From Bacteroidales bacterium (lineage in GTDB: Bacteria; Bacteroidota; Bacteroidia; Bacteroidales; Bacteroidaceae): a DNA stretch of 64,000 nt. Under the pieces are notes generated by a model. It was not told where the DNA came from and searched no databases. It was given only the letters and a program-made list of their open reading frames with translations. Position 1 is the first letter of the stretch, and the number at the start of each line of letters is the position of its first letter. Positions 41,020-49,201 of this stretch are shown piece by piece. The stretch spans positions 1 to 64,000 of the forward strand of contig SFFY01000005.1 in NCBI GenBank assembly GCA_004556745.1, given 5' to 3'. A program made the translations under genes and the position numbers.

Positions 41020-42039
41020 TCAATTTGCCGAAACAAACTCGTCGAGGAAGCGCACGTCGTTTTCAGAGAAGAGGCGCAGGTCTTTCACCTGGTACTTCAG
41101 GTTCGTGATGCGCTCCACGCCCATACCGAAGGCGTAGCCCTTGTATTTCTTGCTGTCGATGCCATTTGCCTCGAGCACGTTGGGGTCTACCATGCCGCAG
41201 CCGAGGATTTCCACCCAACCCGTCTGCTTGCAGAAGGCGCAGCCCGTGCCGCCGCAGATGTTGCAGGAGATGTCCATTTCTGCAGAGGGTTCGGTAAAGG
41301 GGAAGTATGAGGGGCGCAGGCGGATTTTGGTGTCGGGGCCGAACATTTCGCGGGCGAAGGTGAGGAGCACCTGCTTGAGATCGGTGAACGATACGTCTTC
41401 GTCGATATAAAGTCCTTCCACCTGATGGAAGAAGCAGTGCGCGCGTGCCGAGATTGCCTCGTTGCGGTACACGCGGCCCGGGCAAATCACGCGGATAGGC
41501 GGCTGCGTGTGCTCCATCACGCGGCTCTGCACGCTGCTCGTATGGGTGCGCAGCACGATGTCGGGATGCTGCTCCACGAAGAACGTATCCTGCATATCGC
41601 GAGCCGGGTGGTCTTCGGCGAAGTTCATGGATGAGAACACGTGCCAATCGTCTTCCACCTCCGGCCCATCGGCCATAGAAAAGCCGAGACGCGAGAAGAT
41701 GTCGATAATCTCGTTCTTCACGATTGAAAGCGGGTGGCGCGTGCCGAGCTGAATGGGGTAAGGCGTGCGCGTGAGGTCGAGGTCGTCGTGGGAGTCCTCT
41801 TTCGTGGCGAGCGACTGGCGCAGGTTGTTGAGTTTGTCTTGGAGGGCAGTTTTGAGGGCGTTGATTTTCTGTCCCGTCTCGCGCTTCTGCTCTGCCGGCA
41901 CGTTGCGGAAGTCGGCCATGAGGTCGTTGAGCAGGCCTTTCTTTCCTAAGTATTTGATACGCAGTGCTTCAAGTTCTTTTTCGTCGGCTGCAGCGAGGCT
42001 TTCCACCTCAGTGAGCAGGGCATTGATTCTTTCTGTCAT
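41020..42039 (-). CDS. pheS: phenylalanyl-tRNA synthetase alpha subunit
   Basis: Catalytic subunit of PheRS. The 339-residue protein has the N-terminal coiled-coil that binds tRNA (residues ~1-85), then class II motifs: motif 1 region around HPLSIVKNEIIDIF, motif 2 with RVYRNEAISARAHCFFHQVEGLYID near 190-215, and motif 3 GYAFGMGVERITNLKY near 300. Four cysteines, CNICGGTGCAFC, look like a zinc knuckle inserted near residue 262, as in many bacterial PheS. The partner pheT lies at 12613 on the other strand. Confidence 0.95.
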   Translation of the reverse strand: MTERINALLTEVESLAAADEKELEALRIKYLGKKGLLNDLMADFRNVPAEQKRETGQKINALKTALQDKLNNLRQSLATKEDSHDDLDLTRTPYPIQLGTRHPLSIVKNEIIDIFSRLGFSMADGPEVEDDWHVFSSMNFAEDHPARDMQDTFFVEQHPDIVLRTHTSSVQSRVMEHTQPPIRVICPGRVYRNEAISARAHCFFHQVEGLYIDEDVSFTDLKQVLLTFAREMFGPDTKIRLRPSYFPFTEPSAEMDISCNICGGTGCAFCKQTGWVEILGCGMVDPNVLEANGIDSKKYKGYAFGMGVERITNLKYQVKDLRLFSENDVRFLDEFVSAN

Positions 42040-42085
42040 GGTGTTCTATATATATAATATGTAAGGCAAAGCCTCAAAAACAAGC

Positions 42086-42094
42086 GCAAAGTTA
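42086..42094 (-). promoter_or_regulatory. -7 promoter element of pheS
   Basis: The minus strand reads TAACTTTGC, 47 bp before the pheS ATG. Confidence 0.6.
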
Positions 42095-42137
42095 AATATT
42101 TCTTTGCAAATACCTATTTTCTTACGTGGAAAAGCGT

Positions 42138-42146
42138 TATTTTTGC
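42138..42146 (+). promoter_or_regulatory. -7 promoter element of the DUF4348-like gene
   Basis: TATTTTTGC matches TAnnTTTGC. It lies 25 bp before the ATG at 42171 and downstream of the GTG at 42126, which rules that GTG out. Confidence 0.6.
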
Positions 42147-42170
42147 CGCGTTTTACAGAAGACGATAAAG

Positions 42171-42998
42171 ATGAAATGGTTTTTGTTTTTAATGATGGCG
42201 TGCGCCCTGTTTTCTTTTTCGTGCACGCGCAAGGGGCAGCAGCCTGCCGAAGAAACGCTTGCCGACAGCGTGATTGCCGACACGGTCGAGGCGGAACCCG
42301 AGACCGACTCCGTAACGGTGGCGCCCTCTAAAAAGGCCGACGGGCTATTCGATGATTTCATCTTTGTCTTTATGAAGAATAAGGCGTTCCAGAAAGAGCG
42401 CATCAAGTTTCCGCTTAATATTGTGAAACAAGGTGTTGCGTCTTCTGTAATGGAGAAAGACTGGAAGTTTGACCCGCTCTATTCTCGCCACGAGACTTAC
42501 ACGATTATTTTCGACAGCGAACGCTCGCTCAACGACCCTAAGCGCACCGATTTGGAGCACGTGGTCGTGGAGTGGGTCTATCTCACGCAGCACACCGTCA
42601 AGCAATATATCTTCGATAAAGAGCAGGGGCAATGGCGGCTTACCGAAATCAATTCGCATCGCTTTGACAAAAACGAAAACAGCGATTTCTATCATTTCTA
42701 CGCCCGCTTCGCGAATGATGAGGAATATCAGAGCGAACATATTGAAAACCCCTTTGCCTTCAAGACCTACGACTACGATAATTTCGAAGACATAGAAGGC
42801 CTGCTCGACGTGGAGCAATGGCCCGACTATCGCCCGGACCTGCCCACCGAAGTTATGACAAACATCAATTACGGACAGAGTTACCGCTCCTCCACCAAGC
42901 GCATTCTCATGCTTTGCAGCCCCTCCGGCGGCATGGGTTGCAACCTCACGTTTGAGAAGAAGGACGGAGAGTGGCTGCTCACGAAACTTGAAAATTGA
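42171..42998 (+). CDS. DUF4348-like lipoprotein
   Basis: A 275-residue protein starting MKWFLFLMMACALFSFSC, a lipoprotein signal with FSFSC. After an acidic linker (residues ~25-55) a globular domain follows, with DGLFDDFIFVFMKNKAFQKERIKFPL and WKFDPLYSRHETYTIIFDSE, resembling the Bacteroidetes family DUF4348. No function is known. It is the first gene of a probable operon with murB and an MBL-fold hydrolase, separated from murB by an octamer tract. Confidence 0.8.
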   Translation: MKWFLFLMMACALFSFSCTRKGQQPAEETLADSVIADTVEAEPETDSVTVAPSKKADGLFDDFIFVFMKNKAFQKERIKFPLNIVKQGVASSVMEKDWKFDPLYSRHETYTIIFDSERSLNDPKRTDLEHVVVEWVYLTQHTVKQYIFDKEQGQWRLTEINSHRFDKNENSDFYHFYARFANDEEYQSEHIENPFAFKTYDYDNFEDIEGLLDVEQWPDYRPDLPTEVMTNINYGQSYRSSTKRILMLCSPSGGMGCNLTFEKKDGEWLLTKLEN

Positions 42999-43006
42999 TT
43001 CTCCCT

Positions 43007-43047
43007 GTCTACTCGTCTACTCGTTTACTTGTTTACTCGTTTACTCG
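43007..43047. repeat. type IV octamer tandem repeat (5 units)
   Basis: GTCTACTC, GTCTACTC, GTTTACTT, GTTTACTC and GTTTACTC run up to 3 bp before the murB ATG, where a ribosome-binding site would normally lie. Confidence 0.85.
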
Positions 43048-43050
43048 AAA

Positions 43051-44073
43051 ATGATTACCCGAACCCCAGACTTTTCCCTGCTTCATCATAACACGTTTGG
43101 CATCGACGCCCGTTGCCGCGAGTTTGTGGAGTACGATACGGAGGATGACCTCCTTGCCCTCTTGCCCGAGTTGCGCGGCACAAAATATTTCCACATCGGC
43201 GGCGGCAGCAACCTTGTGTTTGTGGGCGACTATGACGGCCTTGTGCTCCATTCCCGCATCAAAGGCTTCTCGCCGCTCGCTCCCGCCGCCGACGGCAGCC
43301 TGCGCCTGAGCATCGGAGCGGGCGAGGTGTGGGACGAGGCGGTGGACTATCTCGTAGAGCACGGATATTACGGCGCGGAAAACCTTTCGTACATTCCCGG
43401 CGAAATGGGTGCGGCGGCGGTACAGAACATTGGCGCGTACGGATCAGAGGTTGCCGACATTATCGAGCGCGTGGAAACGCTGCGTATTAGCGATGGCGCG
43501 CGAATAGTGTTCCTTAAAGAGCAATGCGCCTACGGCTATCGCCAAAGCATCTTCAAGGGTGCGGCTCGGGGGCAATATGTCGTGACTCGCGTCACGCTGC
43601 GCCTGCAGCCCTCGTTCACACCGAGCATCGGCTACGGCGCAATAGGGCGCGAAGTGGAGCGGCGCGGCTATGATCTGGCTACGCTCACCGCCCGCGAGCT
43701 ACGCAATATTATAATAGAGATCCGCCGCAGCAAGTTGCCCGAGCCTTCCGAAATAGGAAGCGCTGGCTCTTTCTTCATGAATCCCGTGGTGCCGCGCCAG
43801 CAGTTCGAGGCTTTGCAGCAGCAATATCCCGACATGCCGCACTACGATGCGCCCGGCGGCGTCAAGATTCCTGCCGGCTGGATGATAGAGCAATGCGGCT
43901 GGAAAGGGCGCACCGTGGGGCGCGTCGGTGTTTACGACAAACAGGCACTGGTGCTGATTAACGCCGGCGGCGCAACGGGGCGCGAGGTCTTCAACCTTGC
44001 CCAAACCATCGCCGCCGACGTGCAGGCAAAGTTTGGAATAGAGATTACGCCCGAGGCAAACTTTGTGGAGTGA
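43051..44073 (+). CDS. murB: UDP-N-acetylenolpyruvoylglucosamine reductase
   Basis: MurB reduces UDP-GlcNAc-enolpyruvate to UDP-MurNAc with FAD and NADPH in peptidoglycan synthesis. FAD contacts are in FHIGGGSNLVFVGDYDGLV near residue 50 and AENLSYIPGEMGAAAVQNIGAYG near 112-133; the catalytic serine is in GSAGSFFMNPVVP near 235. The 340-residue length and the extra inserted region match the E. coli-type (type I) enzyme. The ATG at 43051 is chosen; the longer frame reads through the octamer tract. No usual Shine-Dalgarno is present because the octamers reach to the start. Confidence 0.95.
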   Translation: MITRTPDFSLLHHNTFGIDARCREFVEYDTEDDLLALLPELRGTKYFHIGGGSNLVFVGDYDGLVLHSRIKGFSPLAPAADGSLRLSIGAGEVWDEAVDYLVEHGYYGAENLSYIPGEMGAAAVQNIGAYGSEVADIIERVETLRISDGARIVFLKEQCAYGYRQSIFKGAARGQYVVTRVTLRLQPSFTPSIGYGAIGREVERRGYDLATLTARELRNIIIEIRRSKLPEPSEIGSAGSFFMNPVVPRQQFEALQQQYPDMPHYDAPGGVKIPAGWMIEQCGWKGRTVGRVGVYDKQALVLINAGGATGREVFNLAQTIAADVQAKFGIEITPEANFVE

Positions 44074-44118
44074 GATAGATGCAAAAGCAGAGGAAAAATC
44101 ATTATTAACGCCACCACC

Positions 44119-44892
44119 ATGCTCAAACTTACGATATTAGGCAGCGGCACAAGTTGCGGCATTCCCGTTATAGGCTGCGACTGCCCCGTATGCACCAGCA
44201 CCGACCCGCGCGACAAGCGGCTGCGCACCTCGGCATTAATAGAAACCGGCGAGGGCGGCACAATTCTCATCGACTGCGGCCCCGACTTTCGCGAGCAGAT
44301 GCTGCGCCTCCCCCGCGCCGTGCGCCCCGATGCCGTGCTCCTCACGCATAAGCATTACGACCACGTGGGCGGCATCGACGACCTGCGCCCCTTCGGCTGG
44401 CCCGATGCCGTGCAAATCTATGCCGACGGCGATTGCACCGACGACATCAAGCGGCGCATACCATATAGTTTTGTGGAAAACAAATATCCCGGCGTCCCCA
44501 ACCTCGAACTGCACACGCTACTCCCCTTGCAGCCCTGCCGCATTGCGGGTACGGAGGTGCTGCCCCTGCCCGTGATGCACGGCAAATTGCCCATACTCGG
44601 TTTCCGCATCGGCCCACTGGTGTATATCACGGACATCTCCGCCCTACCGCCCGAAGCAGTGCCTTATGCCAGCGGTGCGAGCGTCCTCGTGCTCGGTGCC
44701 TTGCGACACAAGCCGCACCATAGCCACGAAACCGTGGAGGAGGCCTGCGCCCTTGCCCAACGTTTGCAGGCGCGTGAAACCTATCTCATACATATGTGCC
44801 ACGATATGGAATGCCACGCCGAGGCGGAGCGCAGCCTCCCCGCGCACATTCATCTCGCTTTCGACGGGCTGGAATTGGTAGTTGAGGAATAA
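44119..44892 (+). CDS. MBL-fold metallo-hydrolase (PhnP-like)
   Basis: A 257-residue metallo-beta-lactamase-fold protein. LTILGSGTSCGIPVIGCDCPVC at the N-terminus contains the two extra cysteines seen in PhnP-like phosphodiesterases. The metal motif is LTHKHYDHVGGIDDL near residue 76, with further ligands in VMHGKLPILGF and IHMCHDMECH. Family members hydrolyse cyclic phosphodiesters, but the substrate here is unknown. It lies 45 bp after murB and is probably in the same transcript. Confidence 0.85.
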   Translation: MLKLTILGSGTSCGIPVIGCDCPVCTSTDPRDKRLRTSALIETGEGGTILIDCGPDFREQMLRLPRAVRPDAVLLTHKHYDHVGGIDDLRPFGWPDAVQIYADGDCTDDIKRRIPYSFVENKYPGVPNLELHTLLPLQPCRIAGTEVLPLPVMHGKLPILGFRIGPLVYITDISALPPEAVPYASGASVLVLGALRHKPHHSHETVEEACALAQRLQARETYLIHMCHDMECHAEAERSLPAHIHLAFDGLELVVEE

Positions 44893-44960
44893 ACTTTGAT
44901 TTATAAAAATTCAAAACTCTTACACACTTTTTCGGATTTGGCGCAACGGGAATAAATCGC

Positions 44961-45014
44961 TAAATTTGCCTTGCAAGCAGGAAGAGCGGCGCACTCCGTT
45001 CTTCCTGCTTTTGT
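44961..45014 (+). ncRNA. candidate short RNA: promoter followed directly by a terminator
   Basis: TAAATTTGC (44961-44969) with TTTGG about 22 bp upstream forms a good Bacteroidetes promoter. About 6 bp later AAGCAGGAAGA (44975) pairs with TCTTCCTGCTT (45000-45010), followed by TTGTTTT. The transcript would be about 40 nt and has no ORF. Alternatives: the hairpin only terminates the MBL-fold gene and the promoter match is chance. Confidence 0.35.
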
Positions 45015-45510
45015 TTTACCCGCAACTATCAGCAAGCTCGTAAAAATTTTAAGCAAGCCCGTAAAAATTATCTCCGAGATAGTGAGAATTATCTTATAAG
45101 ATAGTTTCCTCGCTCTTATAAGATAGTTGATGCGCGCTTACAAAATCGTTTTTCTTTTCCGCCTCCAAATTTTTCGCAAGTCCGTCGGTGTTATATTTTC
45201 CTAAACTTTCAAAATTTCCGAGAAGGTGGAAGCGTAAAAAATGCAAACGGGAAAATCACGCTCTGCGCAGAAAAAGATGAAGCGTTTACAAACTTTTGCA
45301 AATGCGCCCCGTCCTCGCGCAGCGGATTTCCCTGAGCGGTTTCAACGCCTCGCCTCTTGCTGCTTTTTCAGAAATCCGTGGGCGGGGAGTCGAAATTCCG
45401 GCGGCGTTATTTGCAGGTTTTCGGCTGAGCTCGGCTACTTTGATAATGTCGCCCCACTTTATACAGCCACAAAACTAAGGCAAAACTTGGCGTTTCTGCT
45501 AAGAAAATAG
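45015..45510. other. non-coding region with degenerate repeats upstream of pyrG
   Basis: No gene is supported. It holds type V-like flank sequence (AATTATCTCCGAGATAGTGA at 45067 and two ATCTTATAAGATAG palindromes near 45092 and 45115) and part of a type II hairpin (GGTTTTCGGCTGAGCTCGGC near 45416). An 89-residue frame at 45241 looks accidental. Confidence 0.5.
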
Positions 45511-45519
45511 TAAATTTGC
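45511..45519 (+). promoter_or_regulatory. -7 promoter element of pyrG
   Basis: TAAATTTGC, 40 bp before the GTG start. Confidence 0.65.
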
Positions 45520-45558
45520 AGCCCGTAAAGTATTATCATCTTAAATTAAATTAGTATC

Positions 45559-47175
45559 GTGGCTGAAACTAAGTACATCTTCGTTACGGGGGGCGTCGCT
45601 TCCTCGCTCGGTAAAGGAATTATCTCATCGTCTATCGGCAAACTGCTGCAAGCCAGAGGTTTCAACATTACCATTCAAAAGTTCGACCCCTATATCAATA
45701 TCGACCCGGGGACGCTTAACCCTTACGAGCACGGCGAGTGCTACGTTACCGACGACGGGCAGGAAACCGACCTCGACCTCGGTCACTACGAACGCTTTAC
45801 GGGCATTCAGACTACGCGCAACAACAACGTCACAACGGGGCGCATCTACCAAAGCGTCATCGAGAAAGAACGCCGCGGCGACTACCTCGGCAAGACCATT
45901 CAGGTGATCCCCCACATCACCGACGAGATCAAGCGCGATATGCTCTATCTCGGCAAGAAAAACCACTACGACTTTGTGATTACGGAAATCGGCGGCACGG
46001 TGGGCGACATCGAAAGCCTGCCCTTCCTCGAGGCCATTCGCCAGCTTAAATGGGAACTGGGCAGAAATGCCGTGTGCGTACACCTCACTTACGTGCCCTA
46101 CCTCTCAGCCGCCGGCGAACTGAAAACGAAGCCCACGCAGCACTCCGTCAAGGAGTTGCAAAGCCTCGGTATTCAGCCCGACATCCTCGTGCTCCGCACC
46201 GAGCACGAACTCTCTGCCGGCCTGCGCAAGAAGGTGGCAAACTTTTGCAACGTGTCGCCCGACGCAGTGGTGCAGAGCATCGACCAGCCCACGATTTACG
46301 AGGTGCCCCTCCGCATGCAGGAGCAGGAGCTGGACGTAACGATTTTGCGCAAGCTCGACATGCCCGTAGGCGAAACGCCGGGGCTGGGCCCGTGGCGCAA
46401 CTTCCTTGACCGCCGCCACAAGGCCACGAAGGTCATCAACATCGGCCTCGTGGGCAAGTACGACTTGCAGGACGCTTACAAGAGTATCCTCGAGTCGCTC
46501 TCGCAGGCAGGCACTTACAACGACCGCAAGGTGAAGTGCCATTTCATCAACAGCGAGCACCTCACCGCCGAAAACGTGGCCGACGAGATTAAGGCAATGG
46601 ACGGCATCGTGGTGTGCCCGGGCTTCGGACAGCGCGGTATCGAGGGCAAGCTCATCGCCGCCCGCTATTGCCGCGAGCACGACGTGCCTACCTTCGGCAT
46701 CTGCCTCGGCATGCAGATGATGGTCATCGAGTTCGGTCGCAACGTGCTCGGCTTTGCCGATGCCAACAGCGTGGAGATGGATTCCAAGACCACCCACAAC
46801 GTGATCGATATCATGGAGGACCAGAAGAACATCACGAACATGGGCGGCACGATGCGCCTCGGCGGTTACGAATGTGCCCTGAAAGAGGGAAGCCGCGTGC
46901 GCGAAATCTATGGCAAGGACGTCATTCGCGAACGCCACCGCCACCGCTACGAGTTCAACAACGACTACCGCGCCCAGTACGAGCAGGCTGGCATGCAGTG
47001 CGTCGGCACTAATCCAGACACGGAACTCGTGGAAATCGTGGAAATCCCCAACCTGCGCTGGTATATCGGCACCCAGTTCCACCCCGAATATTCCAGCACC
47101 GTGCTCCACCCGCATCCCCTCTTCCTCGACTTCGTCAAGGCGGCGATTGCGGCGCATAAGGATAATGAGAAATAA
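45559..47175 (+). CDS. pyrG: CTP synthase
   Basis: PyrG aminates UTP to CTP with ATP and glutamine. The synthetase domain opens with KYIFVTGGVASSLGKGI (P-loop) and FDPYINIDPGTLNPYEHGE. The C-terminal glutaminase domain (from about 290) has the oxyanion region CPGFGQRG, the nucleophile in FGICLGMQMM near residue 381 and the HPEY of the His/Glu pair near 507. Length 538 is normal. The start is GTG (VAETKYIFVTGG); no ATG fits. Confidence 0.95.
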   Translation: MAETKYIFVTGGVASSLGKGIISSSIGKLLQARGFNITIQKFDPYINIDPGTLNPYEHGECYVTDDGQETDLDLGHYERFTGIQTTRNNNVTTGRIYQSVIEKERRGDYLGKTIQVIPHITDEIKRDMLYLGKKNHYDFVITEIGGTVGDIESLPFLEAIRQLKWELGRNAVCVHLTYVPYLSAAGELKTKPTQHSVKELQSLGIQPDILVLRTEHELSAGLRKKVANFCNVSPDAVVQSIDQPTIYEVPLRMQEQELDVTILRKLDMPVGETPGLGPWRNFLDRRHKATKVINIGLVGKYDLQDAYKSILESLSQAGTYNDRKVKCHFINSEHLTAENVADEIKAMDGIVVCPGFGQRGIEGKLIAARYCREHDVPTFGICLGMQMMVIEFGRNVLGFADANSVEMDSKTTHNVIDIMEDQKNITNMGGTMRLGGYECALKEGSRVREIYGKDVIRERHRHRYEFNNDYRAQYEQAGMQCVGTNPDTELVEIVEIPNLRWYIGTQFHPEYSSTVLHPHPLFLDFVKAAIAAHKDNEK

Positions 47176-47193
47176 ATAATCAACGTGTAAATA

Positions 47194-47286
47194 CTGCCCG
47201 GAAGGCAGTACAGAACGCAGCGATAGTTACCGAGGACTTCGTCGTCGGGCACTAAAAGATGCGCTTATGTAGTGCCTTCCAGGCAC
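47194..47286. repeat. type I palindromic repeat, shortened copy
   Basis: TGCCCGGAAGGCA at 47195 and TGCCTTCCAGGCA at 47273 bracket one outer arm (ACAGAACGCAGCGATAGTTA, CCGAGGACTTCGTCGTCGG). The two inner units and the second outer arm are missing. It fills most of the pyrG-yidC gap. Confidence 0.75.
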
Positions 47287-47310
47287 GTTGTTTTCTTAGT
47301 AAAATATATA

Positions 47311-49179
47311 ATGGATAAAAACACTATTATCGGGCTTGTGCTGATGGCGGCCGTGCTCATCGGTTTCAGTTACTACAACACGCAGCAGCAGCCCGTGCAG
47401 CAACCCGCGCAAGAACAAACAGCAGAACCCAAGCAAACGGCAACGCCCACGCCCGCCACGGCAGCGGCGGCCATGCTGCCCGACAGCACCGACCGCTTCT
47501 ACACGGCAGACCAAAAGCCTGAATACATCACGCTCCGCAACAACAAGGTGAGCGTGAAGATTTCCACAAAGGGCGCCACCGTTGCAGAGGTGAAACTCAA
47601 CGAATACAAAAGCTACAGCGACTTTGCAGAAGGCAAGGAAAACCCGCTCTTGCTCTACTCCGAGAAAGATGCCGGCCTCGACCTCGTGCTCGAAACAAAA
47701 GAGCGCAATATGCGCCTCGCCGATTATTGCTTTACACCCGAGAACGTGACCGACTCCACCGTCACGCTCACGCTGGCCTCGAAGGATAACGCGCAGCGCA
47801 TCAACCTCGTGTACAAGCTCTTGACCGACAACTACCTGCTCAACTGCTCGCTGCACACTTCCGGCATGGGCAATCTGTGTAAGGCAGGCGGCGCACCGCT
47901 TTACATGGCCTGGCACGACCGCGTGGCACGCCACGAAAAGGGTTTCTATTTTGAAAACATGTATTCCACGCTCACCTACAAAACTACCGACGACGACGTG
48001 GAAAAGCTCTCCGAGCAGCAAACCGAGGAAGAAAGCGTGACGGCGGGCGTCAACTGGATTGCTTTCAAAAACCAGTATTTCAGTTCCGTGCTCATCGCAG
48101 CCGCGCCGATGAAGAATGTGGAGGTCAAAAGCGAGCAGCTCGACGAGAAGTCGGGCTACCTGAAAGCCTACAACGCGCAGATGGAAACGACCGTAGACCC
48201 CACGGGCGAAAAGGCCACGGACTTCCAATATTATTTCGGTCCGAACAACTATCGCCTCTTGCAGTCGATGGACGACTTCCGCATCACGGCGGAAGAGTAT
48301 GAGTTGCAAGACCTCGTGTATCTCGGCTGGCCGCTCTTCAAATGGATCAACCGCTATTTCACGCTCTATGTCTTCGATTTCTTCACCCGCATGAACCTGC
48401 CCATGGGCATCGTGCTCCTGCTCATCACGCTCCTCCTGCGCGTCATCGTGTACGCCCCCACCCGCAAGAGCTATATGAGCAGCGCCAAGATGCGCGTGCT
48501 GAAACCGAAAGTCGACGAAATCAGCAAGAAATACCCCAAGCAGGAAGACGCCATGAAGCGCCAGCAAGAAATCATGACGCTCTACTCGCAGTACGGCGTT
48601 AGCCCCATGGGCGGCTGCCTGCCGATGCTCATTCAGATGCCTATCTGGATTGCGATGTTCAACTTTGTGCCGAATGCCATTGAGTTGCGTCAGCAGAGTT
48701 TCCTGTGGGCAGACGACCTCAGCACCTACGACGACCTCATTTCCTGGAACTTCGAGATTTGGGGCCTGGGCAACCACCTCAGCCTCTTCTGCCTCCTCTT
48801 CTGTGCCTGCAACCTGCTGTACAGTTATCTGATGATGCGCCAGCAGAAAGAGACCATGTCGGGCGAACAGGCGCAGCAGATGAAGCTCATGCAGTGGATG
48901 ATGATGCTCATGCCCTTGTTCTTCTTCTTCATGTTCAACAAGTACTCGGCCGGCCTTAATTACTACTATTTCATCTCGCTCCTCTTCTCCGCGCTCACCA
49001 TGTGGTATCTGCGCAAGACGACCGACGACGCCAAGCTCCTCGCTAAGCTCGAAGAGAACTATAAGGCCAATAAGAACAATCCCAACAAGAAACCCACCGG
49101 CCTCGCCGCACGCCTTGAAGCCCTGCAAAAGCAGCAGCAGGAAATGCTTGAGCAGCAGCGCAAAAGGAACGGGAGATAA
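47311..49179 (+). CDS. yidC: membrane protein insertase YidC
   Basis: YidC inserts and folds inner-membrane proteins with or without SecYEG. From the ATG at 47311 (MDKNTIIGLVLMAAVLIGFSYY) the 622-residue protein has an N-terminal membrane segment, a Gln/Pro/Ala-rich linker, a large periplasmic domain (~50-345), and the conserved insertase core: MNLPMGIVLLLITLLLRVIV near 360, the coiled loop KVDEISKKYPKQEDAMKRQQ, and GGCLPMLIQMPIWIAMF near 434 followed by three more segments. The tail is basic and Gln-rich. The longer frame to 47272 starts inside the type I repeat and is rejected. Confidence 0.95.
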   Translation: MDKNTIIGLVLMAAVLIGFSYYNTQQQPVQQPAQEQTAEPKQTATPTPATAAAAMLPDSTDRFYTADQKPEYITLRNNKVSVKISTKGATVAEVKLNEYKSYSDFAEGKENPLLLYSEKDAGLDLVLETKERNMRLADYCFTPENVTDSTVTLTLASKDNAQRINLVYKLLTDNYLLNCSLHTSGMGNLCKAGGAPLYMAWHDRVARHEKGFYFENMYSTLTYKTTDDDVEKLSEQQTEEESVTAGVNWIAFKNQYFSSVLIAAAPMKNVEVKSEQLDEKSGYLKAYNAQMETTVDPTGEKATDFQYYFGPNNYRLLQSMDDFRITAEEYELQDLVYLGWPLFKWINRYFTLYVFDFFTRMNLPMGIVLLLITLLLRVIVYAPTRKSYMSSAKMRVLKPKVDEISKKYPKQEDAMKRQQEIMTLYSQYGVSPMGGCLPMLIQMPIWIAMFNFVPNAIELRQQSFLWADDLSTYDDLISWNFEIWGLGNHLSLFCLLFCACNLLYSYLMMRQQKETMSGEQAQQMKLMQWMMMLMPLFFFFMFNKYSAGLNYYYFISLLFSALTMWYLRKTTDDAKLLAKLEENYKANKNNPNKKPTGLAARLEALQKQQQEMLEQQRKRNGR

Positions 49180-49201
49180 CGAGCGCAAAATCATACACAC
49201 C

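Noticed and set aside
45241..45510. 89-codon frame upstream of pyrG
   Set aside because: Overlaps degenerate repeats and the pyrG promoter; composition is not protein-like.
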